From assembly GCA_016201015.1 (NCBI GenBank), contig JACQDQ010000027.1, forward strand, positions 1 through 39,972: 39,972 nt of DNA, read 5' to 3'. The notes beneath the pieces were generated by a model. The model saw only the letters and a list, made by a program, of their open reading frames with translations, searched no databases and was not told the origin of the DNA. Below are positions 8,054 through 17,269 of the stretch, in pieces (the stretch's first letter is position 1; each line of letters starts with the position of its first letter). The DNA comes from Pseudomonadota bacterium (GTDB lineage Bacteria > Pseudomonadota > Alphaproteobacteria > CACIAM-22H2). The position numbers were made by a program, and so were the translations under genes.

Positions 8054-9559
8054 TCAACGGGCGACCGAGACGCTGACGAGAGATGAGAGCGACCGGTTGG
8101 CGATGATCTCGAAACCTTGCACGTTGCCGCGCAGCGCGCTGAAGAGTTGAGCATAGGCGAGATGAACCACGGGCCCTTCGCAGGCGAGCACCCGCTGCAC
8201 CTTCGCATAGGACGCCTTGCGAGCGGCCGCGTCGACCGTCGCGCGCGCCGTATCGAGCAGCGAGTCGATCTCGGGATTCGAGTATTTGAACACGTTCGTC
8301 GAACCGCCCGTGCGGAAGGTACGATAAAAGTAATCGTCGGGGTCGGGGCTGCCGGCATTGGTCGAGGCGAAGAGATCGAAATTGCTATTGCGCCAGTCCT
8401 GAATGAACTGGCCCAACTCGGGCGTTTTCAGCTCGACCCGGAAGCCGGCCTTGTTGAGCTGCTGTTGGACCACTTGCGCGATGTCCTTGATGTCCTGGCG
8501 CGGCAGCACGGTCATGGTCACGGCGATGGGCTGTGCGTGGCCGGCGGCCTTGAGGAGCTCCATCGCCTTCGCCGGGTTGCGGCCATAGCAGGGGAACTCG
8601 TTCACATCGACCGCCCAATCCCTGAGGGCCGGTGAAAGCGGGCCGCCCGGCACGCCGGCGCCGAACAATGCGGCCTGTATGATCTCCTGGCGGTCGAGGG
8701 CGAGGTTCACCGCCTCGCGCACCCTGGGGTCGTTGAAGGGCGGCTTCGAAACGTTGAGGCCGATGAGCGAATAGGCGAGTTCGAGCGTCTCCTGAAGCCG
8801 CAGATTGGGTTTTCCCTTGAGTTGCAGCGCCGTGGCCGCGTCGATGTTCGGCAGCATCGCGTACTGGCCGCTGGCGAGCCCCACTTGCCGGGTGGCGGAC
8901 TCGGGCACGATGTTGAACTTGACGCCGTCGAGCTTCGGCAGGCTCTGGCGCCAATATCCCTCGTGGCGCGCGAGAACGATGAAGCTGTTGGGCTGCCACT
9001 CCTTGAACTTGAACGGCCCGGTGCCAACCGGCTGGCGCTGCAGGCTGTCCTTGTCGCTCTCGAAGGCGCGCGGCACGATGGCGATTGTCGCCAGCGAGGT
9101 GAGGAGCGGAGCGGACGGCTCTTTCAGCTTGACTTCGGCGGTCTGCGCATCCGACGCGGCAATGCTCTCGACCGCCGCGAGCCGGGTGGCGAGCGGTGAC
9201 GCGATCTCCTTCGCCAGAGTACGCTTGAGAGACGCAACGACGTCGGCGGCCTCCATCGGCGCGCCATTGTGGAAGGTGACGCCGCGGCGCAGCCTGAACA
9301 CATAGGTCTTGCCGTCGGGAGAAACCGTCCAGGATTCGGCCAGCCCGGGACCAATGCGCAAGTCCTTGTCGATGGCGGTGAGGCCCTCGTAGATCGTGCC
9401 GTTGACGACCATGAACGAGGAGAAGGCCGTGACGATGTGCGGATCGAGGCCCGCAGGCGACTGATCGATCCCAAGCTCAAGGGTCTGCGCGGAAGCGGCA
9501 TGGACCGGCAGGGCGAGCGCCCCGGCGACCATGATCGAGCGAAGCGCGTTCCTGACCAT
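8054..9559 (-). CDS. ABC transporter substrate-binding protein, family 5 (peptide/muropeptide type)
   Basis: Sec signal peptide MVRNALRSIMVAGALALPVHAASA; LGIDQSPAGLDPHIVTAFSSFMVVNGTIYEGLT; YVFRLRRGVTFHNGAPMEAADVVASLKR. Confidence 0.92.
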   Translation of the reverse strand: MVRNALRSIMVAGALALPVHAASAQTLELGIDQSPAGLDPHIVTAFSSFMVVNGTIYEGLTAIDKDLRIGPGLAESWTVSPDGKTYVFRLRRGVTFHNGAPMEAADVVASLKRTLAKEIASPLATRLAAVESIAASDAQTAEVKLKEPSAPLLTSLATIAIVPRAFESDKDSLQRQPVGTGPFKFKEWQPNSFIVLARHEGYWRQSLPKLDGVKFNIVPESATRQVGLASGQYAMLPNIDAATALQLKGKPNLRLQETLELAYSLIGLNVSKPPFNDPRVREAVNLALDRQEIIQAALFGAGVPGGPLSPALRDWAVDVNEFPCYGRNPAKAMELLKAAGHAQPIAVTMTVLPRQDIKDIAQVVQQQLNKAGFRVELKTPELGQFIQDWRNSNFDLFASTNAGSPDPDDYFYRTFRTGGSTNVFKYSNPEIDSLLDTARATVDAAARKASYAKVQRVLACEGPVVHLAYAQLFSALRGNVQGFEIIANRSLSSLVSVSVAR

Positions 9560-9618
9560 CCTCTAGCCTCCTCTAGCCTCTTTTTCTCTGAGATTTTGGC
9601 AGCCAAGCCGGGCGGTAG

Positions 9619-9651
9619 TGGTATTAAAAATCGTAGGCCGGCATAATACCA
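9619..9651. promoter_or_regulatory. Inverted operator half-sites TGGTATT-N19-AATACCA between divergent SBP and anmK genes
   Basis: TGGTATT at 9619-9625 (+), AATACCA at 9645-9651 (revcomp TGGTATT, in AATTGGTATTAT context). Confidence 0.6.
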
Positions 9652-9679
9652 ATTGCAAGCCGCAAGTCGGGAGTACCGG

Positions 9680-10807
9680 GTGGCGAACGGGGATCTGGTA
9701 ACAGCAATCGGCGCCATCAGCGGCACATCGATGGACGGCATCGATGTCTCGATCGTCGAAACCGACGGCGCAAGCGTCGTGCGGCCGGGCCCCGGGCGAA
9801 CCTACGGTTACAGCGACGATCTCCGCCGCGCGCTGCTGCGGTTGATCGCGGATCCCGCCGCCGCCGAGAACGATCCCCTCGCAGAGCTCGAGGCGGAGGT
9901 GACGGACGCCCACGCCGCGGCGATCGCGGCATTCATGCGCGAGCAGGGCATCTTAAGGGCGAGCGTGTCGGTCGTCGGATTGCACGGGCAAACCATCCTC
10001 CATCGCCCGGAGCGGCACTTCACGCGCCAACTCGGTATCGGCGTCCGCGTTGCAAGGACGCTCGGCATCGATACCGTCAATCGGTTCCGCCACGCCGACA
10101 TGGCGGCCGGCGGCGAGGGTGCGCCGTTGGCGCCGCTCTATCACAAGGCGCTGGCCGGCCGCCTCGAGCCTCCGGTCATGGTGCTCAATCTAGGGGGCGT
10201 CGCTAACGTCACGTATATCGACGGCGAGACGGTCATTGCCTTCGACACCGGTCCCGCCTCGGCCCTGCTCGATGATTTCGTGCGGCGGCGGATCGGCAAG
10301 CCCTATGACGAGGGCGGTCGGCTCGCCGCCTCGGGCCAGGCGGACGCCCGCATCCTGGCCGGCTTGATGCGGCATCCCTTCTTCGACCGGCCGCCGCCGA
10401 AGTCGCTCGATCGCAACGACTTCCACCTGCGGGCGCAGATCGTCGAGGGTCTTTCGGACGGCGACGGCGCGGCAACGCTCGCGGCCTTTACCATCGCCTC
10501 GGCGGCGGATGCGCTGCGTCACGTTCCCGCCGCGCCGAGACGCTGGCTCGTCACGGGCGGCGGACGCTTCAACGCCATGTTCATGCGTCTGTTGGCCGAG
10601 CGGGTCGGCGTGGCAGTCGAGCCCGTCGAAGCCGTGGGCTGGGACGGCGATTTCATCGAGGCACAATGTTTCGGCTACCTGGCAGTGCGTTCGTTGCGCG
10701 GCCTGCCGATCAGTCTGCCGACCACGACGGGCGTGCCCGTGCCGATGAGCGGCGGCGAGCTTTGGCGCGTGCCTGAAGCGAGCCCGTCCTCAGCGTCGAG
10801 GGCCTGA
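9680..10807 (+). CDS. anmK: Anhydro-N-acetylmuramic acid kinase
   Basis: AIGAISGTSMDGIDVSIVETDG; VVGLHGQTILHRPERHFTRQLG; VNRFRHADMAAGGEGAPLAPLYHKAL; VTGGGRFNAMFMRLL. GTG start at 9680 preferred over TTG 9653 because GGGAG lies just upstream and 9653 abuts the operator site. Confidence 0.93.
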   Translation: MANGDLVTAIGAISGTSMDGIDVSIVETDGASVVRPGPGRTYGYSDDLRRALLRLIADPAAAENDPLAELEAEVTDAHAAAIAAFMREQGILRASVSVVGLHGQTILHRPERHFTRQLGIGVRVARTLGIDTVNRFRHADMAAGGEGAPLAPLYHKALAGRLEPPVMVLNLGGVANVTYIDGETVIAFDTGPASALLDDFVRRRIGKPYDEGGRLAASGQADARILAGLMRHPFFDRPPPKSLDRNDFHLRAQIVEGLSDGDGAATLAAFTIASAADALRHVPAAPRRWLVTGGGRFNAMFMRLLAERVGVAVEPVEAVGWDGDFIEAQCFGYLAVRSLRGLPISLPTTTGVPVPMSGGELWRVPEASPSSASRA

Positions 10808-10911
10808 ATTTGACGGCCGTCGTGATACGACGCATAGAGGCATCCCCAGCGCCTTGGCCTGGACTCGGCGAACACGTAGCCACGTCGTCACAATCGCAAT
10901 AGGTTGAAGGA

Positions 10912-11772
10912 ATGAATTCGACCGCGCGCCGCGAGAAGCTTCGCGGCATTCTCGCGGGTGAGCGTTGCGTTCACCCCGCATCGGTATTCGACCCATTGTC
11001 GGCGCGCATTGCCGAGGAGCTTGGTTTTGAAATCGGCATGCTTGCAGGCTCGGTGGCGTCGCTGGTCGTCCTCGGCGAGCCGGACTTGGTGCTCCTGACG
11101 CTGACGGAGTTCGCCGAGCAGGCCCATCGCATCTGTCGTGCCGGCGGTCTTCCGCTCTTCGTTGATGCCGACCACGGCTACGGCAACGCGCTCAATGTGA
11201 GGCGCAGCGTGGAGGAGTTGGAAACCGCCGGCGTCGCCGGGCTGTCGATAGAGGATACATTGCTGCCGCCCCCCTTCGGCCGCAGCGGGAAGGCGGAGCT
11301 GACTTCCATCGAGGAAGCCGTCGGCAAATTGCGCGCCGGGCTCGATGCGCGTCGGGATCGCGGCTTGGTGATTGCAGGGCGAACGAGCGTCGCGGCCACC
11401 TCCGGACTTGACGACCTCCTGGCCCGGGCAACCGCGTATGCGGCGACCGGCGTCGACGCGCTGTTCCTGGCCGGAATCCGGTCGCGCAAGGAACTCGATG
11501 CCGTTGCTTCGACTGTGAGGATTCCGATCATTCTTGGGGCGGCCAAGGGTGAAATCGACGATACGGAATACCTTGAGTCGCGCGGCGTACGGATCTGCCT
11601 GCAAGGTCATCTGCCCTTCGCCGCCGCCGTGTCGGCCGTCTATGACTCCCTCAAGGCTCTTCGCGACGGCTCGCGCCCTGAAAAGATGGGGGCATCAAAG
11701 GATGTGCTGAACCGGCTAAGCCGCAGCCAGCTCTACGACCGTTGGATGAAGGAATTCCTCGGTCGGACATAG
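10912..11772 (+). CDS. Isocitrate lyase/PEP mutase family protein, oxaloacetate decarboxylase-like
   Basis: ASVFDPLSARIAEELGFEIGMLAGSVASLVVLGEPDLVLLTLTEFAEQAHRI...DADHGYGNALNVRRSVEELETAGVAGLSIEDTLLPPPFG; similar to my recollection of the Pseudomonas oxaloacetate decarboxylase subgroup. Confidence 0.88.
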   Translation: MNSTARREKLRGILAGERCVHPASVFDPLSARIAEELGFEIGMLAGSVASLVVLGEPDLVLLTLTEFAEQAHRICRAGGLPLFVDADHGYGNALNVRRSVEELETAGVAGLSIEDTLLPPPFGRSGKAELTSIEEAVGKLRAGLDARRDRGLVIAGRTSVAATSGLDDLLARATAYAATGVDALFLAGIRSRKELDAVASTVRIPIILGAAKGEIDDTEYLESRGVRICLQGHLPFAAAVSAVYDSLKALRDGSRPEKMGASKDVLNRLSRSQLYDRWMKEFLGRT

Positions 11773-11796
11773 ACTGCCGGCGCCGCGCCGCGCCTG

Positions 11797-12468
11797 TCAG
11801 GTGGTGCGCGGAAGATGAATTTTCGCCGCGGTCATTGTCTGAAGCGCTTCGATGGTCAGCCCGGCCACGATGTCGAGCAATTCGAATCCACGCGCCGTCA
11901 CTTCGAGAACGGCGAGGTTGGTGTACACGCGATTCACCGAACCGGGAGCGGTCAGCGGATAGGAGCAATGCTCGACCAGCCGCGGCCGGCCCTCTTTGGT
12001 CGTGTGCTCCATGATGACCCAAAGCTGCTTGGCCCCGACGGCCAGGTCCATCGCGCCGCCGACGGCCGGGACGATGTCGTTCGATGATGTCGTCCAGTTG
12101 GCGATGTCGCCGTTCTCCGCCACCTCAAAGGCCCCGAGGACGCAGAGGTCCAAGTGTCCGCCCCGAATCATCGCGAAGCTGTCGGCGTGATGGAAAAGCG
12201 CGGCGCCCGGCAGCAATGTGACAGCCTTCTTGCCGGCGTTGACCAGCCATGGATCGACGGCATCGGGTGACGGGGCCGGCCCCATGCCGAGGATGCCGTT
12301 CTCGGAATGGAAGACGACCTCGCGCCCCGGCGGTACGTGGTCGGCAACCGTCGTCGGCATGCCCACCCCCAGGTTTACATACCAGCCTTCCGGGATGTCG
12401 CGAACCAGTCGCGCCGCCATCCCGGTTCTGTCCAATGGAGTCGCAGAAGCCATCACGATGTCCTTCAT
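11797..12468 (-). CDS. 3-oxoacid CoA-transferase subunit B (class I)
   Basis: GWYVNLGVGMPTTVADHVPPGREVVFHSENGILGMGP contains the catalytic SENG motif. Confidence 0.9.
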   Translation of the reverse strand: MKDIVMASATPLDRTGMAARLVRDIPEGWYVNLGVGMPTTVADHVPPGREVVFHSENGILGMGPAPSPDAVDPWLVNAGKKAVTLLPGAALFHHADSFAMIRGGHLDLCVLGAFEVAENGDIANWTTSSNDIVPAVGGAMDLAVGAKQLWVIMEHTTKEGRPRLVEHCSYPLTAPGSVNRVYTNLAVLEVTARGFELLDIVAGLTIEALQTMTAAKIHLPRTT

Positions 12469-12517
12469 GCAAGCCTCCCGCCAAACCTCAAAGCTCGTCC
12501 CCATCTCGCGGCGTTGG

Positions 12518-13183
12518 TCATTCGCGCGCAACACGCACGACGCGGTCCACGAAGATCCCGGGCGTGACGACGATCTCGGGATCGAGTTCACCCAATTCGA
12601 CGACGTCGTGCGCCTGAACAATGGTCAACCGCGCGGCCATCGCCATGATCGGATTGAAGTTTCGACCGCTCCCTCTGTAAGTCAGGTTGCCCCATCGATC
12701 GGCTCGCCAGGCTTCGATGAGCGCGACATCCGCCTGAAGCGCCTGCTCGAGCAGAAAGCTGCGCCCGGCAAACTCCCTCACCTCTTTGCCCTCCCCCATC
12801 CGCGTTCCAACCCCGGTCGGCGTATAGAAGGCCGGAATTCCGGCTCCAGCCGCACGGATCCGCTCGGCCAGGGTTCCTTGCGGCACGAGTTCGACCTCAA
12901 GCTTGCCGGCGCGGAAGAGCTCGTCGAAGATGACCGAACCCTTCGGAAAGCTGCAGACGATCTTTCGAACCCGCCCCAGCCCCATCAGTCGCGGGATGCC
13001 GGTCTCGCGACCCCATCCCGCGTTATTCGCGACAATCGTCAGCTCGCGCGCACCTTGCTCGGCCAACCCGTCCATCAACATGTTCGGCTGGCCAACGGCA
13101 CCGAACCCACCAACCAGGACGACCGCGCCGTCGCGCACGCCCGACAGGGCCTCAGCGATACTGGCAACTCGCTTGTCCATCAT
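12518..13183 (-). CDS. 3-oxoacid CoA-transferase subunit A (class I)
   Basis: VLVGGFGAVGQPNMLMDGLAEQGARELTIVANNAGWG; IPAFYTPTGVGTRMGEGKEVREFAGR. Confidence 0.9.
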   Translation of the reverse strand: MMDKRVASIAEALSGVRDGAVVLVGGFGAVGQPNMLMDGLAEQGARELTIVANNAGWGRETGIPRLMGLGRVRKIVCSFPKGSVIFDELFRAGKLEVELVPQGTLAERIRAAGAGIPAFYTPTGVGTRMGEGKEVREFAGRSFLLEQALQADVALIEAWRADRWGNLTYRGSGRNFNPIMAMAARLTIVQAHDVVELGELDPEIVVTPGIFVDRVVRVARE

Positions 13184-14373
13184 TTCGAGTTGTTTCCAGG
13201 TTCAATGCGCTGCGCCGGCCCGTCCGTTCCGACTTTTCCGTCGGCAGTGGCCAGCCCAATCGCGTTCATGACGGAGAATTCGACAGCGACGCTTTCGCCG
13301 CTGGTGAAATTCGTTTCCGGACCAGTCCTTGATTGCAGATGCAGGTCGCCCACGCGGACATTGTAGCGATTGGTCTGACCGAGGAACCCGGCGGAGACGA
13401 CGGTGCCGATAAGACGGTTCCAACCATCACGCGGCGGCGCATTCGTCTGCCGCAGGTCGATCGCCTCGGGACGCACCGATATTGCGATCGGCTTCACCGA
13501 AGAGGTCGGGTTCGGAAACTGGCACTTCACGACTTGCCCGCCGGTCAGCTTGACCGTGGCGACACCGTTCTCGGGCACGCTCCCCGCGATGGTGCCGGTA
13601 AGAAGGTTCGTCGATCCCATGAAGCCGGCGACGAACGCGTCGCGCGGTCGAAAATAGATCTCGCGCGGCGAGCCGATCTGCATCAGCTGTCCTTGGTTGA
13701 TGACCGCGATCATGTCCGACATTTCCAAAGCCTCGGACTGATCATGCGTGACGTAGATCGTGGTAACGCCGATCTGCTGCTGCAGTCTCTTCAACTCGTT
13801 CCGCATCTCGTCGCGCAACTTGGCATCGAGATTGCTGAGCGGCTCATCGAGCAGCAGAAGCCTCGGACTCCGGACGATGGCGCGGGCCAGCGCGACCCGT
13901 TGCTGTTGCCCGCCCGACAACTGGGTGGGCGAGCGGCCCTGAAAGCCAGCAAGATTGACGGTCTCGAGCGCGCCGCCGACCAGGCGCTCGACTTCCGCGG
14001 CGCCGTACGTGCGATCGCGCGAGACGCGCAGAGGAAAGGCCACGTTCTCGAAGACGGTCATGTGCGGCCAGATCGCGTATGACTGGAAAACCATCCCTAT
14101 GTTGCGCCGGTTGAGCGCGACATTGGTTCCGTGCCGCGCATCAAAGAGAACATCGCGGCCCAAACGAACCATGCCTTCGTCCGGCTGCTCGAGGCCGGCC
14201 ACGCACCGCAGCGTGGTCGTCTTGCCGCATCCGCTTGGTCCCAGCAGGGTAAAGAAGGTGCCGGTCTTGAGGCTGAAGCTGATCGGGCGTATGCCGCGAC
14301 CCGTGCCATGTCCGGTGCCGGGATAGTCCTTGGCCAAGTCAATCACTTCTAGAGCGGAATCGACGTTTGCCAC
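13180..14373 (-). CDS. ABC transporter ATP-binding protein (Fe3+/spermidine/putrescine type)
   Basis: Walker A LLGPSGCGKTTTLRC; LSGGQQQRVALARAIVRSPRLLLLDEPLSNLDAKLRDEMRNELKRLQ; C-terminal TOBE-like region. GTG start at 14373. Confidence 0.93.
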   Translation of the reverse strand: MANVDSALEVIDLAKDYPGTGHGTGRGIRPISFSLKTGTFFTLLGPSGCGKTTTLRCVAGLEQPDEGMVRLGRDVLFDARHGTNVALNRRNIGMVFQSYAIWPHMTVFENVAFPLRVSRDRTYGAAEVERLVGGALETVNLAGFQGRSPTQLSGGQQQRVALARAIVRSPRLLLLDEPLSNLDAKLRDEMRNELKRLQQQIGVTTIYVTHDQSEALEMSDMIAVINQGQLMQIGSPREIYFRPRDAFVAGFMGSTNLLTGTIAGSVPENGVATVKLTGGQVVKCQFPNPTSSVKPIAISVRPEAIDLRQTNAPPRDGWNRLIGTVVSAGFLGQTNRYNVRVGDLHLQSRTGPETNFTSGESVAVEFSVMNAIGLATADGKVGTDGPAQRIEPGNNSK

Positions 14374-14378
14374 AGGAT

Positions 14379-16139
14379 TCAGCTTCCCGCGACCATGTCG
14401 GACTGGCGGCGCACAACGAAATACAAACTGCAGGCGCAGATCGTCATCAGGACGGTCCAAGCGGCGCCAAGCGCGGACGCTTCGGCGCCCTGCCCATTCG
14501 ACCATTGATCGAACATCGCGACGGCCATGGTCTGCGACTCCGGACCCGCGAGCAGCACCGCTATCGAAAGTTCCCTGGCGCCAAGCAGAAAGATGAAGAG
14601 CCACCCCGCGATAATCGCGGGAGACAATAACGGTGCGACGATCCGGCGCAAGATCGCGAGTTGCGAGGCCCCCGCGACACCCGCCGCTTCCTCAAGCTCT
14701 CTGTGGATCTGCAGCACGCCGGAATACGCGTACCGCATGCCGTACGGCATATAGCGGATTACGAAAGCAATAGAGATCAACCACAGCGTTCCATAGAGCG
14801 GCAATGGCGACCATAGCGCGATTTCCATCATCGCGACGCCGAGAACGATGCCCGGGAATACCAAGGGAATGCTCGTGATCTGATCGAGCGTCGCGCCGCC
14901 CGGCCAACGCCGAACGGCAAGCCATCCCGCGATCACCGTGAGAAAGATCGCCAGCGTCGCGGCCAGCGCGGAGACGAATATCGTATTGACGGCCAACTGC
15001 ACGTATGACGTTTCGTACAGCACCGCCAAGTAATTTTCCATCGTCAGCAATCGAAGTCCCGCGAGATTCATCGGCCGCACGAACGGCATGAATGAATTCC
15101 ACAAGACAGCGAGCAAAGGCAGCGCCAGGATGACCACAAAATTCAACAGGATCACGGCGCCACCAAGCCAGCGCGCCCGCCCCAGATCGAACGGTCGTGG
15201 ACGATACCCTTTCCCGGTAATGCTCGCGTAGCGATCGGCGTTTCGCGAGATGCGACCGTAGAAATAGAGCAGCACCGCCACGACAGCGATCAGGACCACC
15301 GAGAACGCGCTGGCATGGCCGAGCAACGGCGGGATCTGCGTGATACTCAGGTAGATATCCGTCGTCAGGAGATTGACGCGACCCGGGGTCCCGATCAGCA
15401 CCGGGACGTCGAAGGATTCCAGGTTGCGAATGAACACGAACAAGCCGATTCCAATGATGGCAGGCTGAGCCAGGCGCAACGAGATGTGCCAGAAGGTGCG
15501 GAATACCGAGGCGCCGCACATTCGGGCCGCTTCCTCCATATCGGCGTTCGCCCGGCGGAACGCCGCCGATAGCAGCAAGAACACCAAAGGCGACCACAGG
15601 AAGCCTTCGACCAAAACCATGCCCGCCATCGAGTAGACGTTGAATATGATGCCACTGGATCCGGAGAACTGCCGATAGAGGTCGTTGATCGGGCCTGCCC
15701 GACCGAGCAGAAACAGCCACGCACTGACATAAATGACGTAAGGCGTGCCGAGCGACACGAATGCCGTCACGTACGCCAGCGGCCGCAATGGGGCATTGGT
15801 GCGCTCGACGATCCAGGCAAGTGCGCCGCCGAAAAACAGCGAAACACCCGTCGCCATGGCGGCAAATATCACCGAGTTCCAGGCGCTGGAGTAAAGCTTC
15901 GGATCAGCAAGGAGCGCGGCGTAATGGGCAAGCGTAAACGAACCTGCGCCGCCGGTCTCGTTGACCTCGGTCAGGCTCGTCTGCAGCAGAACGCCGATCG
16001 GCGGCAAGACCAGGATCGCCAGCACCATGGTCATGATGCCGGCCGGCAGCCAAATTGTGAGCCCGCTGCCGCGCCAGCTTGACTGAGCGCGCCTGCGCGG
16101 CCGCATTCCGGCGGCGCCGACGACCGCCACCTGCTTCAC
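14379..16139 (-). CDS. ABC transporter permease, duplicated FbpB-type
   Basis: 586 aa with two permease halves; EEAARMCGASVFRTFWHISLRLAQPAIIG and EEAAGVAGASQLAILRRIVAPLLSPAIIAG EAA loops. Confidence 0.92.
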   Translation of the reverse strand: MKQVAVVGAAGMRPRRRAQSSWRGSGLTIWLPAGIMTMVLAILVLPPIGVLLQTSLTEVNETGGAGSFTLAHYAALLADPKLYSSAWNSVIFAAMATGVSLFFGGALAWIVERTNAPLRPLAYVTAFVSLGTPYVIYVSAWLFLLGRAGPINDLYRQFSGSSGIIFNVYSMAGMVLVEGFLWSPLVFLLLSAAFRRANADMEEAARMCGASVFRTFWHISLRLAQPAIIGIGLFVFIRNLESFDVPVLIGTPGRVNLLTTDIYLSITQIPPLLGHASAFSVVLIAVVAVLLYFYGRISRNADRYASITGKGYRPRPFDLGRARWLGGAVILLNFVVILALPLLAVLWNSFMPFVRPMNLAGLRLLTMENYLAVLYETSYVQLAVNTIFVSALAATLAIFLTVIAGWLAVRRWPGGATLDQITSIPLVFPGIVLGVAMMEIALWSPLPLYGTLWLISIAFVIRYMPYGMRYAYSGVLQIHRELEEAAGVAGASQLAILRRIVAPLLSPAIIAGWLFIFLLGARELSIAVLLAGPESQTMAVAMFDQWSNGQGAEASALGAAWTVLMTICACSLYFVVRRQSDMVAGS

Positions 16140-17185
16140 TTGAACAGCTCGTTGTAGATCTTGATCCAGTCAGGCAACTCCTCTTCAACCATTTGCGGCG
16201 GCAATATTGCGACTTTGAAATTGCCGCCTTCCGGCTTCAGGGATGGTATCTGCGCCGGCGTCCGCGGATCGGCCGGAATGTAATCGGCGGCGCGAAACAC
16301 GGCCTGCCCCTCGCCCGACAGTACGAAGTCTATGAAGAGTTTGCCGGCATTCGGGTGAGGCGCGTTCTTGAGAAGGAAGACTGCGTCCAGCGTGGCGGTG
16401 ACGGGTTCGATCTTCAGCCACCTGACGGGCGCGCCCTTCTTGGCGCTGATCTCCGAATGATGGTTGAAGGTCGATAACGCGATGGGGTACTGACCGGCGA
16501 TGACTTGATCGAGTACCACCCGCTGATTCGCCGGTACGTTGACGATCTGCTGCTGCGCCAGTTTCCGCAAGTATTGCAAACCGGCGTCGCGTCCCATGCT
16601 CTGCAAGACGGTGCCGATGAAGCCGGGTGGGCCGCCCTGCGTCATCTGATTGGTCCAGGCGATCTTTCCTCGCCATTTCGGGTCCAGGATATCCTGGTAG
16701 GAGCGCGGGGCGTCACCAGGCGGAACGATATCCGTGTTTATGGCCGCAACGAGAAATGACAGGACTTCCGCGGTCCAGTAGCCCTCCGGATCCTTGTAGT
16801 CGGACGGATAGTCGGCGGCGGAGTCCGGCACGTAGCGATCGACCAGTCCGGCCTTCTTCAGGCGGACGAAGGTCGACCCCCCATGCGACACGTCGGCGCG
16901 AACGCCTCCGGCCCGCGCCTCATCGAGCAGTTTCAAGGTCAAGTCGCTGACCACGCCGGCGTTGACCCGAACTTTTATCCCCGGGTACTTCCGCTCGAAC
17001 GCCGCGGCCATTGGTCGAGAGGCCTGATTCTGGATCAGGGAGCTATACCAGACGACCTCGCCTTCCTTTTTTGCCGCCTCGATCAGTCCGCCATCGGCGG
17101 CCATTGCAGCCGCGCCGAGCGCAGAAGACGCTGCCATCCCGCAAATGGCGACAAGCTGCAGTCTCCATCGCCACCACTTCGTCAC
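16136..17185 (-). CDS. Extracellular solute-binding protein (Fe3+/organic anion type, family 1)
   Basis: GTG start; signal peptide then LIEAAKKEGEVVWYSSLIQNQASRPMAAAFERKYPGIKVRVNAG; overlaps the permease start. Confidence 0.9.
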   Translation of the reverse strand: MTKWWRWRLQLVAICGMAASSALGAAAMAADGGLIEAAKKEGEVVWYSSLIQNQASRPMAAAFERKYPGIKVRVNAGVVSDLTLKLLDEARAGGVRADVSHGGSTFVRLKKAGLVDRYVPDSAADYPSDYKDPEGYWTAEVLSFLVAAINTDIVPPGDAPRSYQDILDPKWRGKIAWTNQMTQGGPPGFIGTVLQSMGRDAGLQYLRKLAQQQIVNVPANQRVVLDQVIAGQYPIALSTFNHHSEISAKKGAPVRWLKIEPVTATLDAVFLLKNAPHPNAGKLFIDFVLSGEGQAVFRAADYIPADPRTPAQIPSLKPEGGNFKVAILPPQMVEEELPDWIKIYNELFK

Positions 17186-17269
17186 GCTTCCCTCCCGTCG
17201 TGTTGCAGCCTGGACACGGTTGCACTTGATCGCTCGAATCCGGCCGCAGCCGATCATGTTCGCTTTAGT

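Noticed and set aside
10912-11772. Phosphonate metabolism (PEP mutase) linked to the 13180-17185 ABC importer
   Set aside because: The protein more closely resembles the oxaloacetate decarboxylase subgroup than PEP mutase, it is convergent to the importer operon, and no other phosphonate genes are visible.
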